This document shows, in pieces, positions 1 to 6,534 of a stretch of DNA of 10,000 bases. Origin of the DNA: Flavobacterium sp. (GTDB taxonomy: Bacteria; Bacteroidota; Bacteroidia; Flavobacteriales; Flavobacteriaceae); contig NZ_JAIWOF010000038.1 of assembly GCF_020217025.1 (NCBI RefSeq), positions 1 through 10,000 of the forward strand. The letters run 5' to 3'. The notes under the pieces are model-generated. The model worked only from the letters and a program-made list of their open reading frames with translations. It made no database searches and had not been told where the DNA came from. A program made the translations under genes and the position numbers. How positions within the stretch are numbered: the stretch's first letter is position 1; each line of letters starts with the position of its first letter.

Positions 1-15
1 TTGAGCCGTTTCGTT

Positions 16-858
16 TTAAAAACCGTAATTGACACCTAAGCCGATAATCTGCTTGGTTTGAAAGCCTCTAAATGCATTATCGTCGTAGATTGTTTGAAAG
101 GCAAAGTTGGTAGATAAAAATTTATTGATTTTCATTACAATATTCAATTGATAATCAAGATCTACATTTTGAGCTTCTTCTAAATAATTTGAATAAAGGT
201 TTAAAATATTTTCTACTGAAACATTTTCCATCAATTTGAATTTATAGTACCCATTAACGGCTGCTCCCAATTCATAACGAGTTGTTTCACCTTGCGCTAC
301 CCCAAAAGACGATCCTAATTCTGTAAAATGATTATGCACCATAATTAATTTAGAAGTTGCAGGCGCAAAATTTACTTTTAAATTATCGCTTTTTTTCCAC
401 AACATACCCGGACCTAATTGAAAAAAAGCTGGAGAAAAGAAATGTGAAATCTTAACGGTTTGTGACGCTGGATCTAAACCTGTGTCCATTTGTGTTTTAA
501 AGTTAAAAAAAGCAGAATAAAACCAATATCCTATGGCCTTTCTACCTACTAAAGAATTGAATTCAATTCTATCATCTGTTTTTTGAGTATCAGCACCTTT
601 AATTTTGGTTAAACCATAGGCAACAATAATTTTGTTATCCCAATTCCAATCTCCTTTTTTATAATTGAAATCGTAATTTACACCCACATTTCCTGCGAAA
701 TTATTTTGACCTCCTGCTTGCCAATTACTAAATGAAGATTGATTAGCTAAAAAAGTAAAAACACCTTTCCTAGTCCAATGCTTTGTTGTGTCTGTTGCAG
801 TTTCTTGAGCTAAACCAAATGTTGACACCAATACTATCCATAAAAAAAGTCTTTTCAT
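16..858 (-). CDS. DUF3078 family protein, putative outer-membrane beta-barrel
   Basis: The 280-residue product starts with a Sec signal peptide: a charged MKR, a hydrophobic core to about residue 16, and probable cleavage after Ala17. The rest has alternating aromatic and polar strands typical of an outer-membrane beta-barrel and ends in Phe (GVNYGF). Motifs matching my recollection of DUF3078 are NQSSFSNWQAGGQNN (39-53), an FSPAFFQLGPG stretch (141-151) and FAPATSK (164-170). Members are found mostly in Bacteroidetes and have no established function. The ATG follows a 37-base gap after the DUF2480 gene, and a good -7 box lies in that gap, so it may be transcribed separately as well as by read-through. 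The family call is from motif recognition; the barrel and its location are inferred. It could be a porin or an envelope assembly factor, but nothing in the sequence decides this. Confidence 0.8.
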   Translation of the reverse strand: MKRLFLWIVLVSTFGLAQETATDTTKHWTRKGVFTFLANQSSFSNWQAGGQNNFAGNVGVNYDFNYKKGDWNWDNKIIVAYGLTKIKGADTQKTDDRIEFNSLVGRKAIGYWFYSAFFNFKTQMDTGLDPASQTVKISHFFSPAFFQLGPGMLWKKSDNLKVNFAPATSKLIMVHNHFTELGSSFGVAQGETTRYELGAAVNGYYKFKLMENVSVENILNLYSNYLEEAQNVDLDYQLNIVMKINKFLSTNFAFQTIYDDNAFRGFQTKQIIGLGVNYGF

Positions 859-885
859 CTCTAAATTTTTTAAGAATTATAGAAA

Positions 886-893
886 CAAAGGTA
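886..893 (-). promoter_or_regulatory. Candidate -7 promoter box for the DUF3078 gene
   Basis: On the minus strand this reads TACCTTTG, an exact match to the Bacteroidetes primary sigma factor -7 consensus TAnnTTTG. It lies just past the DUF2480 stop codon, with 27 bases between it and the DUF3078 ATG, which would give a short leader of about 20 bases. The -33 region is weak: only a TTTA is seen at roughly the right distance, not TTTG. The promoter is inferred from sequence alone. Confidence 0.5.
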
Positions 894-895
894 CT

Positions 896-1399
896 TTATT
901 TTTGTTTATAAAGAGGTACAGCGGAACATGCCTCACCAAACATAACACTTTTAGAAACTTTCATTAATTTTTGAATGGCTAAAGTGTATACTTGATTTGG
1001 AACCTGCTTTTTAGAACAACCTTTAAGAATTACTGGCTTATGAAAATAATCGGTATAATCGAGTTTGTTCAATATATCTTGATACCACTCAATAACCGCT
1101 AATTCTTTGCTTCCGTGAATTACTTTTAATGCATAAGGTGCTAAATAAACCGAAACTAAAGCAAATGTCCAAGCAGGTAAAATAGCATCCGTTGAACAAT
1201 ACAAAGCCACATATTTATCTTCAAAACACGACCAATCGTAGTTTTTTAATTGGTCACGAAAATCAGATTCTTTTAAAATAAATCCTTCCAATAGCCATTG
1301 TGAAATATCTAAATCTACCACATGATTATCTGGATAGTAATCCTCTAAATCGAATACCATCAAGGAACTTTGCGCTACTTTATTTACTATTTCGTCCAT
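896..1399 (-). CDS. DUF2480 family protein
   Basis: This encodes a 167-residue soluble protein with no signal peptide or membrane segment, the usual length for DUF2480 as I recall the family. Recognisable parts are DLDISQWL (29-36), a KGCSKKQVP block (126-134) and the well-conserved C-terminal GEACSAVPLYKQK (155-167). Cysteines at 58, 68, 128 and 158 and His120 are visible; two of the cysteines fall in the conserved blocks, so a metal or Fe-S related role is possible but not shown. No function is established for the family. It follows the SufT-like gene after an 81-base gap full of CAGT repeats, and the first repeat array ends five bases before the ATG, leaving no room for a normal ribosome binding site. 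Its place after suf genes suggests a link to Fe-S metabolism by context only. Confidence 0.85.
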   Translation of the reverse strand: MDEIVNKVAQSSLMVFDLEDYYPDNHVVDLDISQWLLEGFILKESDFRDQLKNYDWSCFEDKYVALYCSTDAILPAWTFALVSVYLAPYALKVIHGSKELAVIEWYQDILNKLDYTDYFHKPVILKGCSKKQVPNQVYTLAIQKLMKVSKSVMFGEACSAVPLYKQK

Positions 1400-1404
1400 A
1401 TTTT

Positions 1405-1432
1405 AGTCGCAGTTTTCAGTCGCAGTTTTCAG
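1405..1432. repeat. 13-bp tandem repeat, just over two copies
   Basis: The plus strand carries AGTCGCAGTTTTC twice without interruption (1405-1417 and 1418-1430), followed by AG, the start of a third copy. On the minus (coding) strand the unit reads GAAAACTGCGACT, and the array ends five bases before the DUF2480 start codon. It probably belongs to a short intergenic repeat type, but copies elsewhere in the genome cannot be seen from here. Confidence 0.85.
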
Positions 1433-1448
1433 AAGTAAGTGTAAAAAC

Positions 1449-1472
1449 ACTGTTAACTGTGACTGCGACTGC
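1449..1472. repeat. ACTG-type hexamer array, inverted relative to the neighbouring tandem repeat
   Basis: The plus strand reads as consecutive units ACTGTTA, ACTGTG, ACTGCG and ACTGC. The segment ACTGCGACTG (1462-1471) is the exact reverse complement of CAGTCGCAGT at 1417-1426, so the two arrays form a 10-bp inverted repeat. In the transcript this arm could also pair over 9 bp with the second copy of the tandem unit (1405-1413), giving two mutually exclusive hairpins just upstream of the DUF2480 start. Confidence 0.75.
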
Positions 1473-1480
1473 TTACTATT

Positions 1481-1804
1481 TTAAAGCATTCCTAATTCTA
1501 ATTTAGCTTCTTCGCTCATTAAGTCTTTGCTCCAAGGTGGGTCGAAAGTAATTTCTACTTCACATGATTTTACCTCATCTATAGATTTTACTTTTTCTTC
1601 CACTTCTTGAGGTAACGTTTCCGCTACTGGACAATTAGGTGATGTTAAGGTCATTAAGATTTTTACATCGTTATCCTCGTTAATCATCACGTCGTAGATT
1701 AAACCTAATTCGTAAATATCTACTGGAATTTCTGGGTCAAAAATTCCTTTTAAAACTTTGACTACGTTTTCGCCTAAGTTGATTGTATCGTTAAATTCTT
1801 CCAT
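1481..1804 (-). CDS. SufT-like DUF59/MIP18-family Fe-S assembly protein
   Basis: The product is 107 residues from the ATG at 1804. A TTG six codons upstream (1822) is in frame but lies in repeat-rich leader sequence, so I prefer the ATG, which fits the N-terminus usual in relatives. Family hallmarks are DPEIPVDIYELGLIYDV (23-39), TSPNCP with conserved Cys58 (54-59) and FDPPWS (87-92), covering nearly the whole length. DUF59/MIP18 proteins, including SufT, the eukaryotic CIA factor MIP18 (CIAO2) and PaaD, act in Fe-S protein maturation, and SufT is a common suf-operon member in bacteria. The position after sufE supports this rather than a phenylacetate-pathway PaaD role. The gene sits 71 bases after sufE and 81 bases before the DUF2480 gene, larger gaps than elsewhere in this half of the locus, and both contain short CAGT repeats. 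Confidence 0.88.
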   Translation of the reverse strand: MEEFNDTINLGENVVKVLKGIFDPEIPVDIYELGLIYDVMINEDNDVKILMTLTSPNCPVAETLPQEVEEKVKSIDEVKSCEVEITFDPPWSKDLMSEEAKLELGML

Positions 1805-1824
1805 TTTATTTTTAGTATTCAATA

Positions 1825-1847
1825 TTCAGTTAAAAGTGTTCAGTTAA
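1825..1847. repeat. Short direct repeat TTCAGTTAA in the sufE to SufT-like gap
   Basis: TTCAGTTAA occurs at 1825-1833 and again at 1839-1847, a 14-base period, in the 71-base leader of the SufT-like gene. A CTGAAAAC follows at 1849-1856, resembling the minus-strand form of the unit near 1405-1432. It looks like a degenerate relative of that repeat. Two copies of a 9-mer in AT-rich DNA are weak evidence alone; the resemblance to the second gap is what makes it notable. Confidence 0.5.
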
Positions 1848-1875
1848 TCTGAAAACTTGTGGTTTTAAATTTTAA

Positions 1876-2295
1876 TTATTGCTTTGATTGAAATGCCAAA
1901 GCATACATTTTTATTTGTTTTATCATCGAAACCAAACCGTTGGCTCTTGTTGGTGATAAATGTTCTTTTAATCCTATTTCGTCAATAAAATCGGTATTCG
2001 CATCTAAAATATCCTTTGGCGATTGATTAGAAAATGCTCGGATTAAAATCGCAATAATTCCTTTGGTTAGAATCGCATCGCTATCGGCTGTAAAAACGAT
2101 TTTTCCGTCTTGTTCTTCACCGTGTACCCAAACTTTTGATTGGCAACCTTTGATGATGTTTTCGTCTACTTTGTATTGTTCATCGATTAATGGAAGCGAC
2201 TTCCCTAATTCAATGATGTATTCGTAGCGTTGCATCCAATCATCAAACATAGAGAACTCATCTACGATTTCGTTTTGTATTTCTTTAATTGTCAT
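1876..2295 (-). CDS. sufE: SufE family sulfur acceptor
   Basis: This encodes a 139-residue cytoplasmic protein of normal SufE length. SufE takes the persulfide sulfur from SufS and hands it to the SufB scaffold. The catalytic cysteine is Cys51 in KGCQSKVWV (49-57), the same position and context as in Escherichia coli SufE. Other family features are the N-terminal helix FDDWMQRYEYIIELG (17-31), the DSDAILTKGIIAIL stretch (71-84) and the LSPTRANGL block (113-121). The alternative family, SufU, is ruled out by the GCQS motif and the fold pattern. The ATG lies two bases after the stop codon of the META-domain gene, so translation is probably coupled. sufS is the next gene upstream beyond that one, which matches the expected SufS-SufE partnership. 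Confidence 0.96.
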   Translation of the reverse strand: MTIKEIQNEIVDEFSMFDDWMQRYEYIIELGKSLPLIDEQYKVDENIIKGCQSKVWVHGEEQDGKIVFTADSDAILTKGIIAILIRAFSNQSPKDILDANTDFIDEIGLKEHLSPTRANGLVSMIKQIKMYALAFQSKQ

Positions 2296-2297
2296 TC

Positions 2298-3047
2298 TTA
2301 TTTTTTTGTTGCTTTTAAAACTACTTTATTATCGTTGTCTAAAAGAAAAATTGTTTTGTTTTCAATTTCGAAACGAGAAACATTAGAAACAGATTTAAAC
2401 CAAACATCTTCATTTTTCATTTCATTTTCACAATATTTCTTTGTGGACATCAAAGGTGAAATAGTAATGTTTTCATCCTTCTGCTTATACGTTCCAGAAT
2501 ACATATTACAACCCATAAAGCCAGAAATTTTATCAGTATCAAAACTAATAAAATAGTTTTTTTCAACTACGTTAACTCCAACTAATTCTTCTACAACATA
2601 ACTTCCTAAAATAGGATTTTTAAAAACAGAATCATCAGCAATTTTATTAATGTAATCGACAAATTCTTTAATTTTAGCAGGCGGTATTGTATGATCAAAT
2701 CCTTTAGTTGTATACGTTTTATCTTTCACCACGATTGTCATGTCGGCATGAGGTTTCCCATCATACGCACGCTCCATAGTTGGACCTTCTAAATCGTTAA
2801 AAGTTTTTAAATCTATTTTACTATATAATTCCGCTAACTTTTTCCATTGTGCATCTGTTAAATTGACAACACTAGGTTTTCCGTCTCTTTGACTAACTAA
2901 CGAGAATGTCCCATTTTCAATTGTTATCATTCTGTGATAACCTCTTGTATTAGCGCCATAAACAACTTTAACATCAGATAGTTCTTGGTCTTGCGCACAA
3001 CCTTTTGAAAGGAAAATAGACAAAAAAATAGTAAGCATGATTTTCAT
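2298..3047 (-). CDS. META-domain probable lipoprotein
   Basis: The 249-residue product begins with a hydrophobic signal sequence and a cysteine at 17 (FLSKGCAQDQE). The lipobox is imperfect because Lys and Ser stand where small or Leu residues are usual, but this form occurs in Bacteroidetes, so export and lipid attachment are likely though not certain. Residues about 25-145 form a domain I do not recognise. The C-terminal part, about 148-247, is a META/DUF306 domain with the hallmark SGFMGCNMYSGTY (175-187) and later STKKYC (201-206). META domains occur in HslJ-type envelope or stress proteins and have no known enzymatic activity. The gene lies 11 bases after sufS and two bases before sufE, so it is surely co-transcribed, yet an exported protein has no known role in cytoplasmic Fe-S assembly. 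A role in envelope stress sensing or metal binding would be speculation. Confidence 0.85.
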   Translation of the reverse strand: MKIMLTIFLSIFLSKGCAQDQELSDVKVVYGANTRGYHRMITIENGTFSLVSQRDGKPSVVNLTDAQWKKLAELYSKIDLKTFNDLEGPTMERAYDGKPHADMTIVVKDKTYTTKGFDHTIPPAKIKEFVDYINKIADDSVFKNPILGSYVVEELVGVNVVEKNYFISFDTDKISGFMGCNMYSGTYKQKDENITISPLMSTKKYCENEMKNEDVWFKSVSNVSRFEIENKTIFLLDNDNKVVLKATKK

Positions 3048-3058
3048 AATTTTACTTT

Positions 3059-4273
3059 TTAAGATAACATCATTTGCGCTTTTTTAACCGCTTCTACAAA
3101 GATATCAATTTCTTCTTTGGTATTGTAAAAAGCAAAACTTGCTCTAATCGTTCCTGGAATATTGAAAAAATTCATAATAGGTTGGGCGCAATGATGTCCA
3201 GTTCTAACCGCTATACCTAACTTATCGATAATTGTGCCAATGTCATACGGATGAATACCTTCGATGTTAAACGAAATCACTGAAGCTTTGTTTTCGCTTG
3301 TTCCGTAAATCATTAAACCTTCAATTTCTTGCAATCTCTTAGTTCCGTAATCTAATAATTCTTGTTCGTAAGCCGCAATATTATCAAAACCAATTGAGTT
3401 CATATAATCGATAGCAGTTCCTAAAACAATTCCACCTTCAATGTTTGGTGTTCCAGCTTCAAATTTGTGTGGTAAATCGGCATAAGTTGTTTTTTCAAAC
3501 GTAACCTCAGCAATCATTTCGCCTCCGCCTTGATACGGTGGCAATTTGCGCAACCACTCTTCTTTTCCGTACAAAATTCCAACACCTGTTGGTCCACACA
3601 CTTTATGACCTGAAAACACATAAAAATCACATTCCAATGCTTGTACATCTGGACGTAAATGTGGTGTTGCTTGTGCTCCGTCGATTAAAACAGCTGCTCC
3701 TACTCCATGTGCTTTTTTGATGATGTATTCAATTGGGTTAACCGTTCCTAACGCATTTGAAATGTGATTTACGGTTACGATTTTCGTTTTTTCGGAAAGT
3801 AATTTGTCGAATTCTGAAATAACCAATTCGCCTTTTTCATTCATTGGAATTACGACCAACTTGGCCCCTATTTTTTCACATAAAAATTGCCAAGGCACAA
3901 TATTACTGTGGTGTTCTAAAGCCGAAACCATTACCTCATCGCCTGCATTTAGCAAACTCGCAAAACCATTCGCCACCAAGTTAATTCCGAAAGTAGTTCC
4001 CGAAGTAAAAATGATTTCGTGATTGTGCTTTGCATTTAAGTGATTTTGAATCGTATTTCGAGATACTTCATAAGCATCAGTAGCTAATTGACTCAACGTA
4101 TGTACTCCGCGGTGAATATTCGCATTGATTTCGCTGTAATATTTCGAAATAGCATCGATTACCACTTGTGGCTTTTGCGAAGTAGCTCCGTTATCAAAAT
4201 ACACTAAGGGTTTGCCATTTACTTTTTGCGATAAAATGGGAAAATCAGCTCTTACTTTTTGAACATCAAACAT
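3059..4273 (-). CDS. sufS: SufS cysteine desulfurase (group II)
   Basis: This is a 404-residue PLP enzyme of normal SufS length that converts cysteine to alanine and carries the released sulfur as a persulfide for SufE. The PLP Schiff-base lysine is Lys224 in SGHKVCGPTG (221-230). LIDGAQ (196-201) supplies the Asp that contacts the PLP ring, and EHHSN (120-124) the stacking His. The catalytic cysteine is Cys362 in RTGHHCAQP (357-365), the short active-site loop typical of group II enzymes rather than IscS/NifS. FEAGTPNIEGG (271-281) is also a family signature. The start MFDVQKVRADFP is standard. The gene follows a 72-base gap holding a candidate promoter and dyad, and it heads a run that continues into the META-domain gene and sufE. 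The related CsdA and selenocysteine lyase functions are less likely given sufE and sufBCD nearby. Confidence 0.96.
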   Translation of the reverse strand: MFDVQKVRADFPILSQKVNGKPLVYFDNGATSQKPQVVIDAISKYYSEINANIHRGVHTLSQLATDAYEVSRNTIQNHLNAKHNHEIIFTSGTTFGINLVANGFASLLNAGDEVMVSALEHHSNIVPWQFLCEKIGAKLVVIPMNEKGELVISEFDKLLSEKTKIVTVNHISNALGTVNPIEYIIKKAHGVGAAVLIDGAQATPHLRPDVQALECDFYVFSGHKVCGPTGVGILYGKEEWLRKLPPYQGGGEMIAEVTFEKTTYADLPHKFEAGTPNIEGGIVLGTAIDYMNSIGFDNIAAYEQELLDYGTKRLQEIEGLMIYGTSENKASVISFNIEGIHPYDIGTIIDKLGIAVRTGHHCAQPIMNFFNIPGTIRASFAFYNTKEEIDIFVEAVKKAQMMLS

Positions 4274-4275
4274 TT

Positions 4276-4296
4276 TTTGTACAATTTGAGTACAAA
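4276..4296. promoter_or_regulatory. Inverted repeat TTTGTAC-N7-GTACAAA, candidate operator for sufS
   Basis: Two perfect 7-base arms (4276-4282 and 4290-4296) are separated by seven bases. The dyad starts two bases beyond the sufS start codon and overlaps the candidate -7 box by four bases, a position suited to a repressor. It does not resemble the IscR or Fur consensus sites I know. It could also be chance in AT-rich DNA, so this is a moderate-to-weak call. Confidence 0.35.
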
Positions 4297-4300
4297 TTTA
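4293..4300 (-). promoter_or_regulatory. Candidate -7 promoter box for sufS
   Basis: The minus strand reads TAAATTTG, a full match to the Bacteroidetes -7 consensus TAnnTTTG, in the only sizeable gap before sufS. It would start transcription roughly a dozen bases before the ATG at 4273. No clear -33 TTTG is seen at the expected distance; the area is TTTATTTATT. It is supported by position and by the apparent start of a new transcription unit, not by experiment. Confidence 0.45.
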
Positions 4301-4345
4301 CAACTTCATTGTTTATAATTAGAATAAATAAAGGTTAAAATAGAA

Positions 4346-5503
4346 TTAAAACTTCTCTCCTGCTCCGCCGCCACTAAATCCACCGCCACCAAATTCCATT
4401 GGATTGGTTTGAGTTGGGGCTGGTGTGGTAGCATTTGCTAAAGATAAAATCGCTTGAGCGTTGAATAATAAAGAATCATCGGAATCTCTATCGGGTTGGA
4501 ACGTGACGCCTTCGGTTTTATTTTTTAGCTGTTGGATAATCAAGTAGGCAAATCCAAAAAGTAAAATTCCGCTGATTACCATAACGTATTCTATTGGGAA
4601 GAAATAGTAATAATGACGAATGGAGTAAAATCCGAATGCTAAAGTGGCTAATCCGGTGTATAAAACCAACTTGTCTTTCCATTTAATTCCCAAAAATAAA
4701 TAAAACAACGGAATTAAAAACGTGAGTCCATAAAAAACAAATGCAAGCGGAACATCGGATTTATTTGTAATTTCTAAGTTCATTAAAGATTCGGATAATT
4801 CGCGAACTACTAAATAATTCATGGACAAATAACCTAAAAGCAAACTCGCAATTCGAATCGTATCGAACGTTTTGAAATACGGATAGAAATTTTGGTTTTT
4901 AATTAAATGAACTACTAAAAAGTAAACCAAAATCGCTAAAATCAATCCAACAAATGACAAATAAAACTTAGGCATTACATCATGTTCGACTATTAAATTG
5001 AAAAATATCCCAACCAATCCAATAAATGCCAATAAAGCCGAAATTGTATTGATAAATCGAATAGCAAAAAACACCCCTAAGACTAACATTGCGATTAACA
5101 CGGGTAGAACAGCTTCAGTGAGAATTCCAATTCCAATTAAAAAAGAAAATTGAGCAGAAAGCAAGAATGCATCATCTAATCCGTGACGAAAAAATTTCAT
5201 TCTAACTAAAACTTCGAGTCCTATGTAAGCCACAACGGCATACAAGAAAAAAATGATTTGGTATTGATCACTAATCATTTGAAGTAAAATTACTGCAAAA
5301 GCACTAATTACAGAAGAAAACAAAAAATTTCCCAACAAAAAGAATCCAATTCTAAAGAAAATATTAGAGTTCGATTTTAATTGAATTAATTGTGCACTTA
5401 TGTTTTGTAATTGGCCTTTTGACAAGAATTTTTTTTGATATAACTTTTTTGCTTCTTCGGTCAAAAAATAGTTTTCTAATTCAGATTTATTGTACGCTTG
5501 CAT
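4346..5503 (-). CDS. Multi-pass membrane protein with Gly-rich C-terminal tail
   Basis: The 385-residue product has about nine or ten predicted membrane segments between residues 49 and 324. A cytoplasm-like N-terminal region (1-45) contains LYQKKFLSKGQL (21-32), and the tail (about 328-385) is hydrophilic. The tail ends in FGGGGFSGGGAGEKF, the kind of Gly/Ser terminus also seen in TPM-domain and DUF2207 membrane proteins, though neither of those domains is recognisable here. The N-terminal motif closely matches LYQKEFLKDKDL in the upstream neighbour, so the two are probably diverged paralogues or partners related to DUF2157-type proteins. The ATG lies inside the end of the upstream gene (17-base overlap), showing translational coupling. 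Function is unknown. Its position between sufD and sufS does not by itself prove a role in Fe-S assembly. Confidence 0.75.
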   Translation of the reverse strand: MQAYNKSELENYFLTEEAKKLYQKKFLSKGQLQNISAQLIQLKSNSNIFFRIGFFLLGNFLFSSVISAFAVILLQMISDQYQIIFFLYAVVAYIGLEVLVRMKFFRHGLDDAFLLSAQFSFLIGIGILTEAVLPVLIAMLVLGVFFAIRFINTISALLAFIGLVGIFFNLIVEHDVMPKFYLSFVGLILAILVYFLVVHLIKNQNFYPYFKTFDTIRIASLLLGYLSMNYLVVRELSESLMNLEITNKSDVPLAFVFYGLTFLIPLFYLFLGIKWKDKLVLYTGLATLAFGFYSIRHYYYFFPIEYVMVISGILLFGFAYLIIQQLKNKTEGVTFQPDRDSDDSLLFNAQAILSLANATTPAPTQTNPMEFGGGGFSGGGAGEKF

Positions 5504-6488
5504 TTTTTTCGGTGTTAAATTGTTTTACTAATCTGATAAACATATAAATACTGGCAATTACATAAAAAGGCGAAACCATAATCAAAAATTCGAAAAAAGC
5601 TCCAAAATCTATAAAAGACAGAATTTTTCCTCCTAATACATTTACACCAAAATAGCCATACAACAACATAAAAGCAAAAAGTGATGTAGCAAAAACGCGA
5701 TAACTAAATCGGTAGAAATAATAAATAAACCCTAATAAAATTGGAATAAAAACAAACCAATGTTCCGAAAGTAAGCCAGCAATAATACAAACACCTAACA
5801 AATGCAAAGCAAACGTGGCAAATACAAAATGAAAATGCGCTTTGATTTTGTGTTTCAACGAATATTCCATCCAAACCAATAAAAGCATTCCTAAAATCAA
5901 TCCAGAATACGTTAATTCTAGATTGGAATAGACTTCGTTTTGAAATACACTTTTGGGTGTGATAGAAATTCCGATGAACGTAGCCAAACTCGTAATCGCC
6001 ATAGAAAGTACAATTCGATTATCGAAATAATAGGCAACCGCAAAACATAAAATAGCGGAAATTAAGGAAACATAAGCATACGAATCATCAAAAATTTGGT
6101 ATTGAAAATTGATATAACCTAAAAAAACACACGCCAACAAACTTCCGGTTAAAACCAAATAATCATGCAACGGATTTTCGAACAAAACCTCATGATTCGA
6201 ATATCCTTTTGCTTTTTTAAAACTGAAATGAAAGCAAACCAACATCAAAATAAAATTAGCCGAAAGTATCGCTAAATGTCCAATAGAATCGATGTTGTTG
6301 TAAATAATTACTCCAATTCCAGAAGTAAAAATAATTATCGAAAAGTAAATCATTAAAAGCAGTTCGCTTCGCAAGGAAAAAATACCTTTCTTTTGATAAT
6401 TAGCAATTTCCTCCAAATCCTTGTCTTTCAAAAATTCCTTCTGATAGAGTTTTTGGAGTTGCAGTTCTGAAAAATGAGGTCTTTCCAT
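5487..6488 (-). CDS. DUF2157-like multi-pass membrane protein
   Basis: This encodes 333 residues with about nine or ten hydrophobic segments from residue 42 to 319, so an inner-membrane location is inferred. The N-terminal 40 residues are hydrophilic and helical, with LYQKEFLKDKDLEEI (14-28). The first membrane segment carries TSGIGVIIYNNIDSIG (55-70), which resembles the DUF2157 motif with an Asn-Trp-Asp after a Gly-rich helix; here Trp is replaced by Ile. DUF2157 has no established function. The gene starts 93 bases after sufD, behind an intrinsic terminator, so it probably has its own promoter, and it overlaps the next membrane-protein gene by 17 bases. No Shine-Dalgarno sequence precedes the ATG. 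The family assignment is tentative; the membrane topology and the pairing are more secure. Confidence 0.7.
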   Translation of the reverse strand: MERPHFSELQLQKLYQKEFLKDKDLEEIANYQKKGIFSLRSELLLMIYFSIIIFTSGIGVIIYNNIDSIGHLAILSANFILMLVCFHFSFKKAKGYSNHEVLFENPLHDYLVLTGSLLACVFLGYINFQYQIFDDSYAYVSLISAILCFAVAYYFDNRIVLSMAITSLATFIGISITPKSVFQNEVYSNLELTYSGLILGMLLLVWMEYSLKHKIKAHFHFVFATFALHLLGVCIIAGLLSEHWFVFIPILLGFIYYFYRFSYRVFATSLFAFMLLYGYFGVNVLGGKILSFIDFGAFFEFLIMVSPFYVIASIYMFIRLVKQFNTEKNASVQ

Positions 6489-6503
6489 ACTTTAAAATTT
6501 TAT

Positions 6504-6511
6504 TAAAGATA
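6504..6511 (-). promoter_or_regulatory. Weak candidate -7 box for the membrane-protein pair
   Basis: The minus strand reads TATCTTTA, one base off the TAnnTTTG consensus, 15 bases before the ATG at 6488 and downstream of the sufD terminator. No convincing -33 element is visible. A promoter is expected here because the terminator should stop most transcription from sufBCD, but this particular box is only a guess. Confidence 0.25.
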
Positions 6512-6534
6512 AGGAAATTCTGATTTAAAGACAT

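Noticed and set aside
1..15. Possible start of a terminator after DUF3078
   Set aside because: The 15 bases downstream contain GAGCCGTTT that could be one hairpin arm, but the other arm would lie outside the window, so it cannot be supported.
1438..1451. Small hairpin AGTGT-AAAA-ACACT as a terminator after the SufT-like gene
   Set aside because: The stem is only 5 bp and no T-run follows on either strand.
1405..1472. CRISPR array
   Set aside because: Units are 6-13 bp, directly adjacent with no spacers, and no cas gene is present.
1805..1822. TTG start for the SufT-like gene adding six residues
   Set aside because: TTG is a poor start, the added residues lie in repeat-rich leader, and an ATG at 1804 fits the family.
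2230..2556. Plus-strand open frame across the META-domain and sufE junction
   Set aside because: It spans two well-supported opposite-strand genes, has no ribosome binding site or recognisable domain, and is low-complexity Phe/Ser-rich.
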